Assembly (NCBI RefSeq): GCF_901933205.1
Contig: NC_044573.1
Coordinates: 29,633,493 to 29,697,492, forward strand
Reading direction: 5' to 3'
Origin: Camarhynchus parvulus
Lineage: Eukaryota > Chordata > Aves > Passeriformes > Thraupidae
DNA length: 64,000 bases
Shown piece by piece: positions 9,149 through 21,100 of this stretch. Within the stretch, counting starts at the first letter, position 1; each line of letters opens with the position of its first letter. The notes under the pieces are model-generated. The model made no database searches, was not told the DNA's origin, and saw nothing but the letters and a program-made list of their open reading frames with translations. The position numbers and the translations under genes are program-made.

Positions 9149-12100
9149 GTGAGTCCCGCGGGCGGGAGGGCGCGGCGGCCGCGACCCCCAGGCCGAGCGG
9201 GGTCCCGAGGCTGCCCGGGTTCCTGAGGTGCTGCCGTCGGCGGCTCCCGCCGGGCGCGGGCAGGGCGGGCCGGGCCGGGGGAGCGCCGCCGTCCGGCCAA
9301 GGCGGCGGGCGCGTTTGGCGGGGAAGCGATTTCACCTGAAGTGCATTGTGATGGAGGCGAGGGAGGGGGCGGCCGAGCGGGCCGGGGTCGCTTCCCCTGG
9401 CGCCTCCCGAGCTGCGGGTCCGTGGCGGCCCGGGCTGCCCCGGGCGCGACCTTGGGCGCATCGCCGGCTCTGCTCCGCGCCCGCCTCACCTGCCGGCCCC
9501 TCGTCCTGCCCCTGGCTGGCTCCTCAAGGCCCTGCTGTGGCCATCTAATTCGGATTTTATTTCTTAAAAAGTATAACTTCGGTATTTTGACGCTCTCGCA
9601 GTACTCAATGTTTTCCCTGGTGCTTTGGTGTCGTAGTAGTTTAACCACTCTGCAAGTTACGCACTACTGTGATTCATTGGAATTACTCTTAGCTTAGAAG
9701 ACATATTATCAGACTTAGAAAAAACCAACTTGATGTTAATTTGCTAGCAATCTGCCGGTGATCTCGCTTGCCGAACAATGTCTTTTGCTCATGTTTTTAA
9801 AGCGCAGCACACAGACCTCCTTAAAGTCCTGTGCTGGAATCATTTAAGCTTTTATGTGTTTTAGGATTTAATTTGAGCCTGCTCACAGAGCAGGTGTATT
9901 TGATGTGTCTTCTGTTACAGTTCTAAATCAGCTGCTAGAACTGTTCCGTTGAGATGTTTACTCAAATTTAACAAAAAAAGACCCCGAGAATTTTCATGAA
10001 TGGCTTTTCAATGTATTTTGATAACAGGCCAACTTGATATAGGATAGATACTTACATATTGCATTTTGATCCTCAAAAATCAGGAGACTTTCTTTGCAAA
10101 AAGCCTGGATTTGATTTGCAGGATTAAGGTGTGATTACTTCCTAGTTCATGAGACTACCAAAAAATATTTTTTTTTGCCTTCTCCCCCGTTGTTCTCTTA
10201 AATGTATCCCATAAAGAAAATCAGAGTGACCCATATGAGAGAATTCGTAGATCAAGATATCATCCATTTAGCAAATTAAATACAGTTTATTTTTCCTCCT
10301 GGAAGGTTTGATGGGAAGATTAACAGTAATTTGTAATTGTTGAGAGAGACTCATTATGTTGGTTATGTATTTAAGCAAGTCAAGCCTCTAGATTTCTCCA
10401 TTTCCTGACCTTACAGTTTTGTTTTGGTTTCCTGTTTAGAAAAAGGCAATAGAAAGGTCAGCAACTGCCTTAAGTTTTGTAAAAAAAACAACCACCAAAA
10501 CTAAAGTTTACTAAAACTTTAGTTAGGCAAGAACACTTGGAGAATTTTGTCTGTGTAGGGAATAAAGCATGTGTTATACAGTTTGTACAGACCTGGTTTA
10601 ATTAGGACACCCATCTGGGAAAATGGTGTTTTCAGGAACGTTAATGCTGAGATGTAGCAGAAATGTCAGGATGGAAATTTTTGGCTTATAATGAATATGG
10701 CAATGTGTTACTGTCTTCTGTGATGGTTAAAAATATTAACGGTCGAAATTAAGTTATGATGACTCAGAATAGCAATACTATTCCTGCATTCTGTTTTTAG
10801 AAGTTTTCCCAATAATTGAAGGCTTTTTAAAGAATTAATTTCTACAAGAAGTTGATTTGAGAAATGCGCATCTCTGTCACTTTCATCGTTAGGCTTTGTG
10901 CTCATGGTTTCTGATGGTGTGTATTTCATGCGTTGTTCCAGGAAATGGTCCAGTTGTTGCTGTGCAGCTGGATGTTGCTGAATAACATTTCTATGAGCTT
11001 GCTGTTCAATCTGCCTGTTGTTCAGAATGGCGAAGAACCCTAATTTCCCGGAAGCAGGGAATCTGCCTACAGGCTACGCGCACTGTAGGTCTTCAGACAG
11101 CTTCACTGGTGAGTGGACCCCATGTGTTTTCTTGAGATTTTAATGTTTTTGTTGTATGCCATTTTAACCAGGTTAATTTTATATATGTGTTAATAAATAA
11201 TCTGAACTAAGTATATTGTTCTTTGTACTTTGCTAAACTTATTCCTTCTCTTCTGTGACAGGAAAGCGTCTGAGTGGAATGTAAAATGTTAGCACAACAG
11301 CACTTAAGTGACAGGAATGTGTCTGCAGATGAGCAGGGCATAACTTCCCATATGCTTTGAGTCAAAACATTTTTTGGTATTAAATTGCTGTTTAGAATGC
11401 TGTGATTGGATGGTGTGGTTAGTTTCCATTAATGTTACCATCTGCTTTCCTCTGAATCCTTTCACAACAGAAGGGTTGGAGATGAGACTTGAAAGTTCTG
11501 TGAATTGCGCTCATTTGAGCTTTCATAGTCTGTTTTTATAAAGTAGTATGGGTTGATTTTGTTTTTGTGGTTTTGGCTACAAAGTATCAAGACTTGTTTG
11601 GTGGTTTTGGTTTTTTTTTCCTGTTACAATTTTCACTCAGGTTCTATTTTGATTGAATCAACCACTGTTACTTGGAAGTACAAAGGAGCTAGGGCTCTGA
11701 CATAACTGAAGTATTTACACTCTGAATGTTTAAGTTTTTACTGAAAATTTCTGTTTCCTGAGATTATATATTTATGAAAAGACATATGTGTATCCATTGA
11801 AAATATAAAAACCGTATTATTTGAACCTGTGGTATGTTAGTACAGTAGTGTTACTGTTACATCTGTCATGTTCTGGGAGTCTGTGGTAAGAGAAATTGAA
11901 ACTTAGGTAATATTTTACTGGAATTCATTTACAATATATGAAGTAATTATGAAGCAATGAATTACAGAAAATTGAAATACTACTCAAGTGCCATCTAATC
12001 AACTGAAAACCAATTTTTAGATAAAAGAACAGTGTAAAAGAACTACATTTAAGAAAATTCTCTTTGTGTAATTCTGATAAAAGTATTAGCTTTCTAGGTA

Positions 12101-15100
12101 CAAACTAGAGGATGTAGGAATTAGTTGTTTTAAGAGTATGAAATTATTTGCTCAATGTTTATAAATTGGACTTATTTAATGAAAAACTTAATTCTAGCAA
12201 TAGTCTGTTTACTTGCATTTATTTATAAAGTTTTGATAGAGCTATCAGTTATGTAAGCATTCTTTACTCATGTTATATAAAATTTTTCTTCAAATAACTC
12301 ATTATTACCTGGTAGAAAAACAACACTTCCATGTTTCATTGAAACAGCACTGCTTTTCAGAGGATTCTTCAATGTTAGCCTAAATGAGGGAGCGAAGAGA
12401 CTAAATGCTGATCTTTCATTGCAACTGAGAGTTGTTCAGGAAGGATGTCATTGCTGTTGTTGCTGAATTTCCTAGATGATGTTTTTGTGTCCCATAACAT
12501 GTAACAGATTACCTACTGAGTAGAAATACAGGAAACTGCAAGCATGGAGGGGGTGGTTGTTTCTCCAGGCACAGCACACATTATGTAGTATTGCATGCTG
12601 CCTTATGTCATAAATACTGGGCTGCATTTTTCACACGCTCGCTGTTGAAGGTGGCCACCAAATAGCGTGTCTTTCATTGAGGTCAGAAAAGTGGTTTGTA
12701 GGCCTTAGGACTTAACAAATGCTTTTTCAAATTGTAGCTGTTCTAATGGTGCCTCAAAATCACTGAGAAGACTGTTTTGTTTATTTATTTCTGTGCCATG
12801 ACCAAAGCTGCAGCAGCTGAAGCAGTTAATTAGCTCTGAATACCTTCTGGAAATAGGTTGTGGTGCTGGCAGCAGGCTTAAAAATGGCGTGTTCTTTGAC
12901 TGCCAGGAAGAGTAAGCATCTGTATTCTCTGAGAACGTTATGTTGTTTTATGACAGAGGAGCCAGAGGGAGCTTCAGGAAGGGTTCTGTGCCAGTTCTTA
13001 GCAGCATCCATCTTTTTTTTAGTCATAAATAGTACTTTCGAATAACAACTACAAAAAGACATGTTTAGCTATACAGGGAAGTTGTGAGCTCATAGCAATT
13101 TGGCACAACTAAAGAGGTTATTAAGTTTTACTTCCTCAAACAAGAAATGTACAGATCTCTTAATGAGTTGCCTGAATTTGTACCATTAATTAATCCAGCC
13201 GAGGAAGTTATGAAGTCATGTATTATTTGGTTCTATATTTTGGAGGCAGGACTGTCTCACTGGTCCGCTTTATATGAAAAATCCACAATACAGACAAAAC
13301 TTGTGTTGGAAATCTGTACTAGTAGACAGTTGGCGTGTTTCTTCAATATACTGGTGGTACCCAAAGCACACAGAAGAGGCATGAGCATGGTTTTGTAAAG
13401 GTGACTGTGCCCCAACACTTTGGGTCATTCAAACATTTGAAAGGTTTCCTTAGCTTGTAGCCATCATTTGAGTCCTGTATTTCCTGTGCTCAGCAGGTTT
13501 GTGTTTGAAACTGATGCTTGGAATAGTACATGGAACCAGCAATTTGGAGAGCGTTACACATCAGAAGAAATTTGCCTTGCTGCTTACACACAGGCCGATA
13601 TCTAAATTTCTACTTTCATTGCTTGCTGTTCAGCATCTTGATGTTCATAAGGACTGGGCATCCTCGGGTCACTAGCAACTGTTCCCACTTCAGACTTTGC
13701 CCTCTTATATACACTGACACTTCTTTAGACAGAGGTTTATGTACTCTTGAGAGGGAAGTGTGCTTTTGATTTTGTTTGTTTATTTAACCTTAAATAAAAA
13801 CAATTTCTCTTGAGCTTTTCACCCTATTGGCGCATGACAACATCCACAGCTACTGTAAGCAAAGTTAATGTGCAGCTGGTGGCACTCCCTTGTCTTCACT
13901 ACTTTTACTCTCAGTTTTATTCAGACAGTACTTGTTCTTCTTTTTTAAAGACAAGAGTGGATTCAGGAAACAAAGAATACAATGTAGTAAAAAAGTTTAA
14001 ATAAAAATAGATTGTAAAATTAAAATGTGCCAATATTTGTACATGGATGAAGTATCATAAATCAGCTTCCTGAATCAACAAATGTTTAAACTAGCAGAAG
14101 GGAGATTATACAGAGTTCCTCGATGATGTGTAATTCATACATAGTTGGTTTGGCTGACTATTGCAAATGAAGATCAACAACAGCAATTATGGGTGTGGTA
14201 TGAAAGTCTTCAAGGAGTACCCAGACCTGAGATTGCCGCTGAGTAACAAATAACATCTTTTTGCATACTCCCTCAGTGTAATAAAAAGTTTTCTATTTCA
14301 AGGACATTTCAATTTTACTGTTGTCTATAAAGTCTCAAACAATTATTTTGTGGTAATTGTGGTATTGCTGGTACAAACAGATGTTGCTGGGCTGATGAAA
14401 TCAGCTTAATCTTGCTTGTTAGAAAGTAAATCTTACTGGAAGTGTATGCAGAATAAATCTAAATTGTCTTAACTAACTGTAAGTTAACTAATGCAAGTGG
14501 AAGAAGTAGTCTGTTATGATGAAAACCTGAAAATTAATTTGCTTTCATGTCAGGATAGAAGAATGACTACAGTGTTCTGTGTTCCCATGGTTAGGCTGCC
14601 TCCAGGATCTTGGCAAGTGTTGCTGGTTCTGTGCTGTAGTGGCTTCACAGGCACACAGCTTCTAATTCAAGTAGCAGAGACAGCCAGTGGAAACCTGGGA
14701 GTTTGTTCCCATTTGTGTTGTGATCTATGATTTATTTAGTATGCTGTATTTTTTTCTTAAATTTTATTTTCTATTTCTATCACTTTTTGTTTAGTTTCAT
14801 TTGAGATCCTTTGGGATTGTGCTTCCACAGTATCTTGATTTTGGATAATGCGTTTCCATGTGTTCAAGTGCAAATAATAATTAACCCCAAGTGCATCTGT
14901 TTGGGGATTTTTTTACATATTTGCTCATAGTATTTTTACAGTAGAATGTAAAAGTGTATTTCTGTCATGAACATTTGACTTGAAAGATTCATGTGTTAGG
15001 TGTGTGTAAGGCATGGCCTCATCATTTTCTTGGTTCATGTGGTACAGCATCTTTCTTCAGCACTGGATATCTGCCCGTTTTGAAAAGTGTCTAGTAACTG

Positions 15101-18100
15101 GAGCAGGGAAGATACCTCTGAAGATATGGATGGTCATTATCTGAAACAACCAACCTCTTTTTAAAGAAAAGTAAACCAAAGTGTCAGAGTAGAAGCCAAT
15201 ATAAGACCTAAATTCGCTTTTGGATGCTCTTGCCATTGAGGCTACAGAAAGTCTCTGCTGCCAAAATAAACCAAAACCATAAAAAGCTAAAACCTGTTGT
15301 GAACGAAGAAGAAACAAAAGAATTCTGTAGAAGATATGACTAATGCATTTATCTATATTATACATTAGTGGGCAATCTCCTAATTTTATGACTGAGAGGT
15401 ATGCTTATATATATATATATATATACCCACATATCTCTATATGTATGTGTGTGTGTATATGTGTGCGGGAACAAGAAGTCATCAAGAAAACTGAGTGTAA
15501 AGAATAAGAAAATTGAATTGTACATTGTAAAGCTTTTCTCTCTGACAGACTTTGTTCTTTGTTATTTATTAAAAGTTTTCCTGATTGTTTATTTTCTCCC
15601 AATTCTGAAAAGCTGAATAGAAACCTGCAAAAACAGTTTTTACTTTTTTTACTTTTCACTGATTCTAGTACAGACAGGAGAGTTAAGACTAAGCTTAATT
15701 GGTTACCTTGCTTATTTTTGTTTTGTGTCTTTGCATTTTAACTGAGATAAAAATTGCTTTCTAATGGTAACATGTTATAAAATAGTTTAATTTTTAATTC
15801 CCTTTGTTGGAAACTTTTAAGTAAATGGGTTGACTGAATAACAAGGTGATAATTCTCTGAGATACTTAGCTAGAATTGTTGATGCCAGCTGTGTTGAGTC
15901 TGGTTGAAAATGAACTTTGATAGAAAACCTCAGTTTAATTTTTCTTGTAATATATAATTACTTAGATTAGTCACTTTTTTGTTGTTGCAGTTATGCTTGC
16001 TATTCTTAATATTTTTGCCCTGTATAATACTCCGTATAATACTGCTTTCTTTCTTTGTGCTTAGGCTACCAGTATCACCATCCCTCCAAGATGAGTAACA
16101 GCCACCCGCTTCGTCCATACACAGCTGTGGGGGAGATAGACCATGTCCACATTCTGTCAGAGCACATTGGTGCCCTAATGAATGGGGAGGAATACAGTGA
16201 TGTTACCTTTATTGTGGAAAAGAAGCGTTTTCCGGCACACAGAGTCATCCTGGCTGCTAGATGCCATTATTTCAGGTGAAGTAAGGCTTTTTGTCAGGCT
16301 CACAGGAAGTTTTTGTGCAGATGAGATAAACATAATTTCCCTGTGAACTTTTCAGGGTGTAATCATCTGTCTGTTGAGTGTGACCTTTTCTGTGTGAATG
16401 TTTCCCAGCACATCAAATCATTGTGTTCAAATAAAAAAAGATAAATAGCATGTCACAGTGTTATTCTTTTGACCTTCATTAAATTGGATTTTGAAGGTAG
16501 TTTCACAAATTCAAGAGAAAGAGAACTTGAGAGCAGGAAAGTATTACTGCAAAATTGTTTTGATTTCTCAGATTATAAATAGTGTGTTTCTATGGAATAT
16601 AGTGAGATAGCAAGTTTGATTTTGATGAATTGGAATTGAGAAGAGGTTTGGCTGACACAGACTAGAATATATTTTTTAAACTAGGAATAATATTAATCCA
16701 ACTTTTTTTTTAAGAGCTGGAAATTTTTCAATAGAGATACATTTAATATCCCAGTGAATTTTGCCAGAGGGATAAGCTACTAACTAAACTAAACTCTATT
16801 CCTTATAGAGCATTATTGTATGGAGGAATGAGAGAATCTCAGCCTGAAGCAGAAATTCCTCTTCAGGACACCACTGCAGAAGCATTTACCATGCTGTTGA
16901 AGTACATTTACACTGGTCGTGCTACGCTGCGAGATGAGAAAGAAGAGGTTCTTCTTGACTTCTTAAGCCTAGCACATAAATACGGATTCCCAGAACTGGA
17001 GGATTCCACATCTGAGTATCTTTGCACAATACTTAATATTCAGAATGTCTGTATGACTTTTGATGTTGCCAGTCTTTATTCTCTTCCCAAATTAACTTTT
17101 ATGTGCTGTATGTTCATGGATAGAAATGCCCAAGAGGTGCTCTCCAGTGAAGGCTTCCTGTCACTTTCTAAGGTATATCTTTAGTTTGTACTTCTTTTCC
17201 CCAAGACTGCTGATTTCAATGATAATACAGTTTTGTGATGAAATACTAATGAGGGCATCAATTAAAAGCTTGTATTAGCTCATAGTTATTTTATGTTTGT
17301 GAAACTGGGATGGTTGGAAATGCTCAAGATAAGCTGAACTGAAAATTTTGGCAATCTATTCCTAATTTTTCAGGTATTGACCAATCAATATAGTTTAATA
17401 TACTATATCTAATGGAGTGTTCTAAAAGATGGCAGCAGGCACTCTAATTTTAATTTGTCTTGTTTCATCTGTTCTGGTATAATATAATTTGGCTTCTGAA
17501 TGCTGCAGAGTGGAAGTCAGATATAGAGTTGAATATGACAGGACATACTTTGTTGTATTAGTTCCTTGATGTAGGCTTCATCAGTGATGGGCAGGGTGAA
17601 CTAAAGCAGTCTGGAGATTACTGTGATTTATGTTGCTGATTGTCATCATGTTCTGAACTTGCAGAATATGGTGGTGTGGTATGGTGGTTTGGGGTTTTCG
17701 TGTGTTGTTTTTTTTTGTTAGCTGCATAAATATTTGGGACTGAGTCAGGCTGTTCTACGAAGTTGAAATTTTGCATTTACTCTGGAGGGGTCTTTGGGCT
17801 GAACTTAATAGTGAGAGTGCTTTCAAGTAGTGTTCACATGAAGAAGCAGAGCACCTTGAATAAATGATGCTTTAATTGGGGCTTTTAAAAGTGTTTTTTT
17901 CTTAGGGGAAGAGCTGTGAAGGGTCTGTTCCTTGAATGAGTATATGACACTGCTGTAAATTACTCATTATATAAGAAAAAAGATTTTTTTCTCTCTCTCT
18001 GTGTACTTTGTCATATGCAGTTTGTTAAAGCTGAGTTCTGAGAGAGAATTATCAATAAAGAAATGAGCAAGCATCATTCATCAGGAAGTGTACACTTTGA

Positions 18101-21100
18101 GGTCTTTGACATAGCTAGTGCTGGGATATAGGAGGAATCTTTCAATTTGCTAGGCAAGCTCCTGATTATTCTGCTAGCTAAGTGAAAATCAAAAAGCTAT
18201 TTGATTATTTGCGTTCTCATTTTGCAGTCAGTGGATTTTCTACATGAGTAAGAGCCACTGGAGTTTTTACCTGGTGATTCTTAGTTGGTACCAAAAAAGA
18301 GAGAAAGATTGTGACAGGACAGAAATCCCAAGTAGTTAGAAATGGTTAAAAAAAGTGCTTTCAAGCAACACTTTTTTTCCTCATCAATGGTCTTATAGCA
18401 ACCTAAGTTTAAAGGAATATTTTGAACTATACTGCTAAGTCCCCTAATCTCTTATAATATTTCAAAGTAAATTTGAGCTACTGAATGGTATTATATTGAT
18501 TTGATTAGTTCTCTACATTTCAGTTTTTTCTAGTGATTTTGTTATATTGCCTATTATTTTGGTCATGGATTCTGTAGTTCTTGCATAAATAAAACAATCT
18601 GCAATTTCAGGGAGTCATCCCTTTGGAGATTATTTTTAATAGCTATAAGTTAAAATAGCCATTAATTTTTGCTTTATTTGAATTTCTCTTGATTAAAAAA
18701 AATAAAATTCAACTTAATTTCTGTTTATTTAGGGGGTATATTTTTTGTTATTATTACTCTTTTCCAGGCTGCTCTTCTAAGTATTGTACTGAGAGACTCG
18801 TTTGCAGCTCCTGAAAAGGACATTTTCCAAGCTTTGATGAACTGGTGTAAACATAACCCCAAGGAAAACCATGCTGAAATCATGCAAGCAGTACGTTTGC
18901 CACTAATGAGTCTGACAGAACTACTGAATGTTGTAAGACCTTCTGGATTGTTGTCACCTGATGCCATCCTAGATGCCATTAAGATTCGTTCTGAGAGTCG
19001 GGACATGGACCTCAACTACAGGGGCATGTTAAGTAAGCATCAGGTTTTTTGTTTGTTTCCTTCTCATTTAGTGACTGTGGTTGTCTGGAGGATATGGTTC
19101 ATTTGTGCTTTGAGTTTTCATCTATTACTGTGTGTTATAAAAGGTTTGCAATATGAAACATCTTGTTATTTAACTGTTCCTGCCATTTTTATTTCTCAAT
19201 ATTACTCAATTATTTTCTTGCTTTGTGTCTCAGATGTTGCTCAAACATGAGTGTAACACCATTCTCCTAGAGGAAGTGGTAATTTAATAGAAAAAGTTTT
19301 ACAAAATCATTGAAAATAAAAATGAATTCACTGTGAAAGATATGATATTTAAACGGTTTTTATGTGACTTGTTTTCTACTTCATAAACATTTTCATAATT
19401 TCTCCACTACTTATGATTTTTCTCTTGCTCTTAACATGCATGTCTAAATACTTTAAACAAGTCTCTGAAGTCTTTTTAATGGAAGCCTAAAAAGTGTAAG
19501 AAGCCTTGTGTTTGACTTTTTCTGTGCTCTCTGTTAATTCAAAAAGAGTATCTAACACTTAAGGTTTAAAAAGATATTGTTAGCCATCTAATGTATGAAT
19601 TTGACCCACAGCAAAGGAAAAAAGTTCAATGTTCTTTAAGAGTCTGCACTGTAGTCTCTGTCATACATGATGAGCCCTGAAAATTACTGCTATCTTAGAA
19701 TTGCATATTCTTTGTTCTTCCTTAGAAGTTATAGTTATTAATATTTAAACATATGAGTTTAATACTAGGGTATTGTAAAAGTCTTGTTATGTGAGACATT
19801 CTGTTGACAATGCAGTAGATACATTTGAATAAGTCAAATGGTCTTCTCTGGCTTCTTTTCCTGGATATTTATCTCCACAATAAAATTCTCCTAATCACAG
19901 CTTTTTGGAGAGTGGAATTTCTTTGTTGTTTTAGTACTCATTCAGGATCTTGAAGCTTTTTCTGTTTGTGGAAATGCTGACTAGCACTTCAAATTCTGTT
20001 CTTTAGATATCAAATTTTTATCAGCCTGTTAAAATTCATACTTCTATTGTCAACCTGCCTGAAAAGTTTGGGATAGCTTTTCATCATTTAGTTTCAGATC
20101 ATATTTTGTAGGATCTCTCCTCAAACAGGGCTGTTAAAAATGTTTGTTGAAGAGACTAGTTTACAGAGTTTTGTTCTGTAGTTGAAGTTAGGGATCATTA
20201 TTCCCAGTTAGCTTGAAGGAAGCTGTTCCTAGGACACAGGCTTATTACTGTGAAATGGTGGCACAAAAAAGCTTGCTTTTCCATATGAGTTCAAAGCCCA
20301 AGTAGCCAAAAGTTTCCCATTTCACTTGTGTTCATTTAGCTTTGCAGGGTACTAGAAGCTTGTATATCTGTCAGAGAAGCGTATGTGTGGCTTTACTGCT
20401 TTGCACCACTCTGCAAATTCAGGATGGATCTTGAACATTTGATACAGATCTTGTACATTTAAGTTTCTTCCATTTAGGGGGAAAAAAACCCCACCAGTAA
20501 AACCCAAACTAAAAGCAAAGAGCAGTTGACAGGTGCAACAGAATTCTGTAAAATCATGAAGGGGACAGAGAATATAGCTGCTACATAATAGTAAATTATC
20601 ACAGCTTTATTACCATAAAGCGTGTAGGAGATACCAAATAAAATTGAAGAAGCAAAATATTTTTAATGCCTCTTTTTTATCTTACTTTCTTTTCCTTTTT
20701 TTTTTTTTTGCCTAGAGCATGTGTTTCTGGCCGAGAAAGGATACTAGCAATAAATCTTTGGTCTGACCTAATAAAGTTGATATTCAGCACATCTAATTTG
20801 AGTGTAAAATTTAAGAAATTATTCCCTTTTCTTCTTAGTACCAGGGGAGAATATTGCAACAATGAAGTATGGAGCACAAGTTGTAAAAGGGGAGCTGAAG
20901 TCTGCTCTACTGGATGGTGACACTCAGAACTATGACCTGGATCATGGATTCTCTCGACACCCGATCAGCGACGACTGCCGCTCCGGCATTGAGATTAAGC
21001 TGGGCCAGCCCTCAATAATCAACCACATACGAATTCTCCTGTGGGACAGGGACAGTCGGTAAGTGCCAAGGTGACATAAAAGGGGAAGGTAATGCATTTT

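Larger units (their letters stand above)
8860..9550 (+). promoter_or_regulatory. BTBD9: BTBD9 CpG-island promoter
   Basis: A sharply bounded stretch of high GC and CpG density of about 700 bases, between AT-rich flanks. It holds GC boxes (ggggcgg at about 8990 and 9004, ggcggggcgg at about 9110), three CRE-type sites (9044-9100) and an exon-like segment ending in a strong donor at 9149. Position and orientation fit a TATA-less BTBD9 promoter. Nothing excludes some divergent transcription. Confidence 0.75.

Noticed and set aside
8851..9648. Open frame of 265 codons on the minus strand across the BTBD9 CpG island
   Set aside because: It is rich in Pro, Arg, Ala and Gly, as expected of a stop-poor GC-rich island, and resembles no family. 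Several other frames are also open there.
18834..19250. Open frame of 138 codons at BTBD9 exon 5
   Set aside because: Only the part up to 19032 is exon. The rest is read-through into the intron past a GTAAGC donor.
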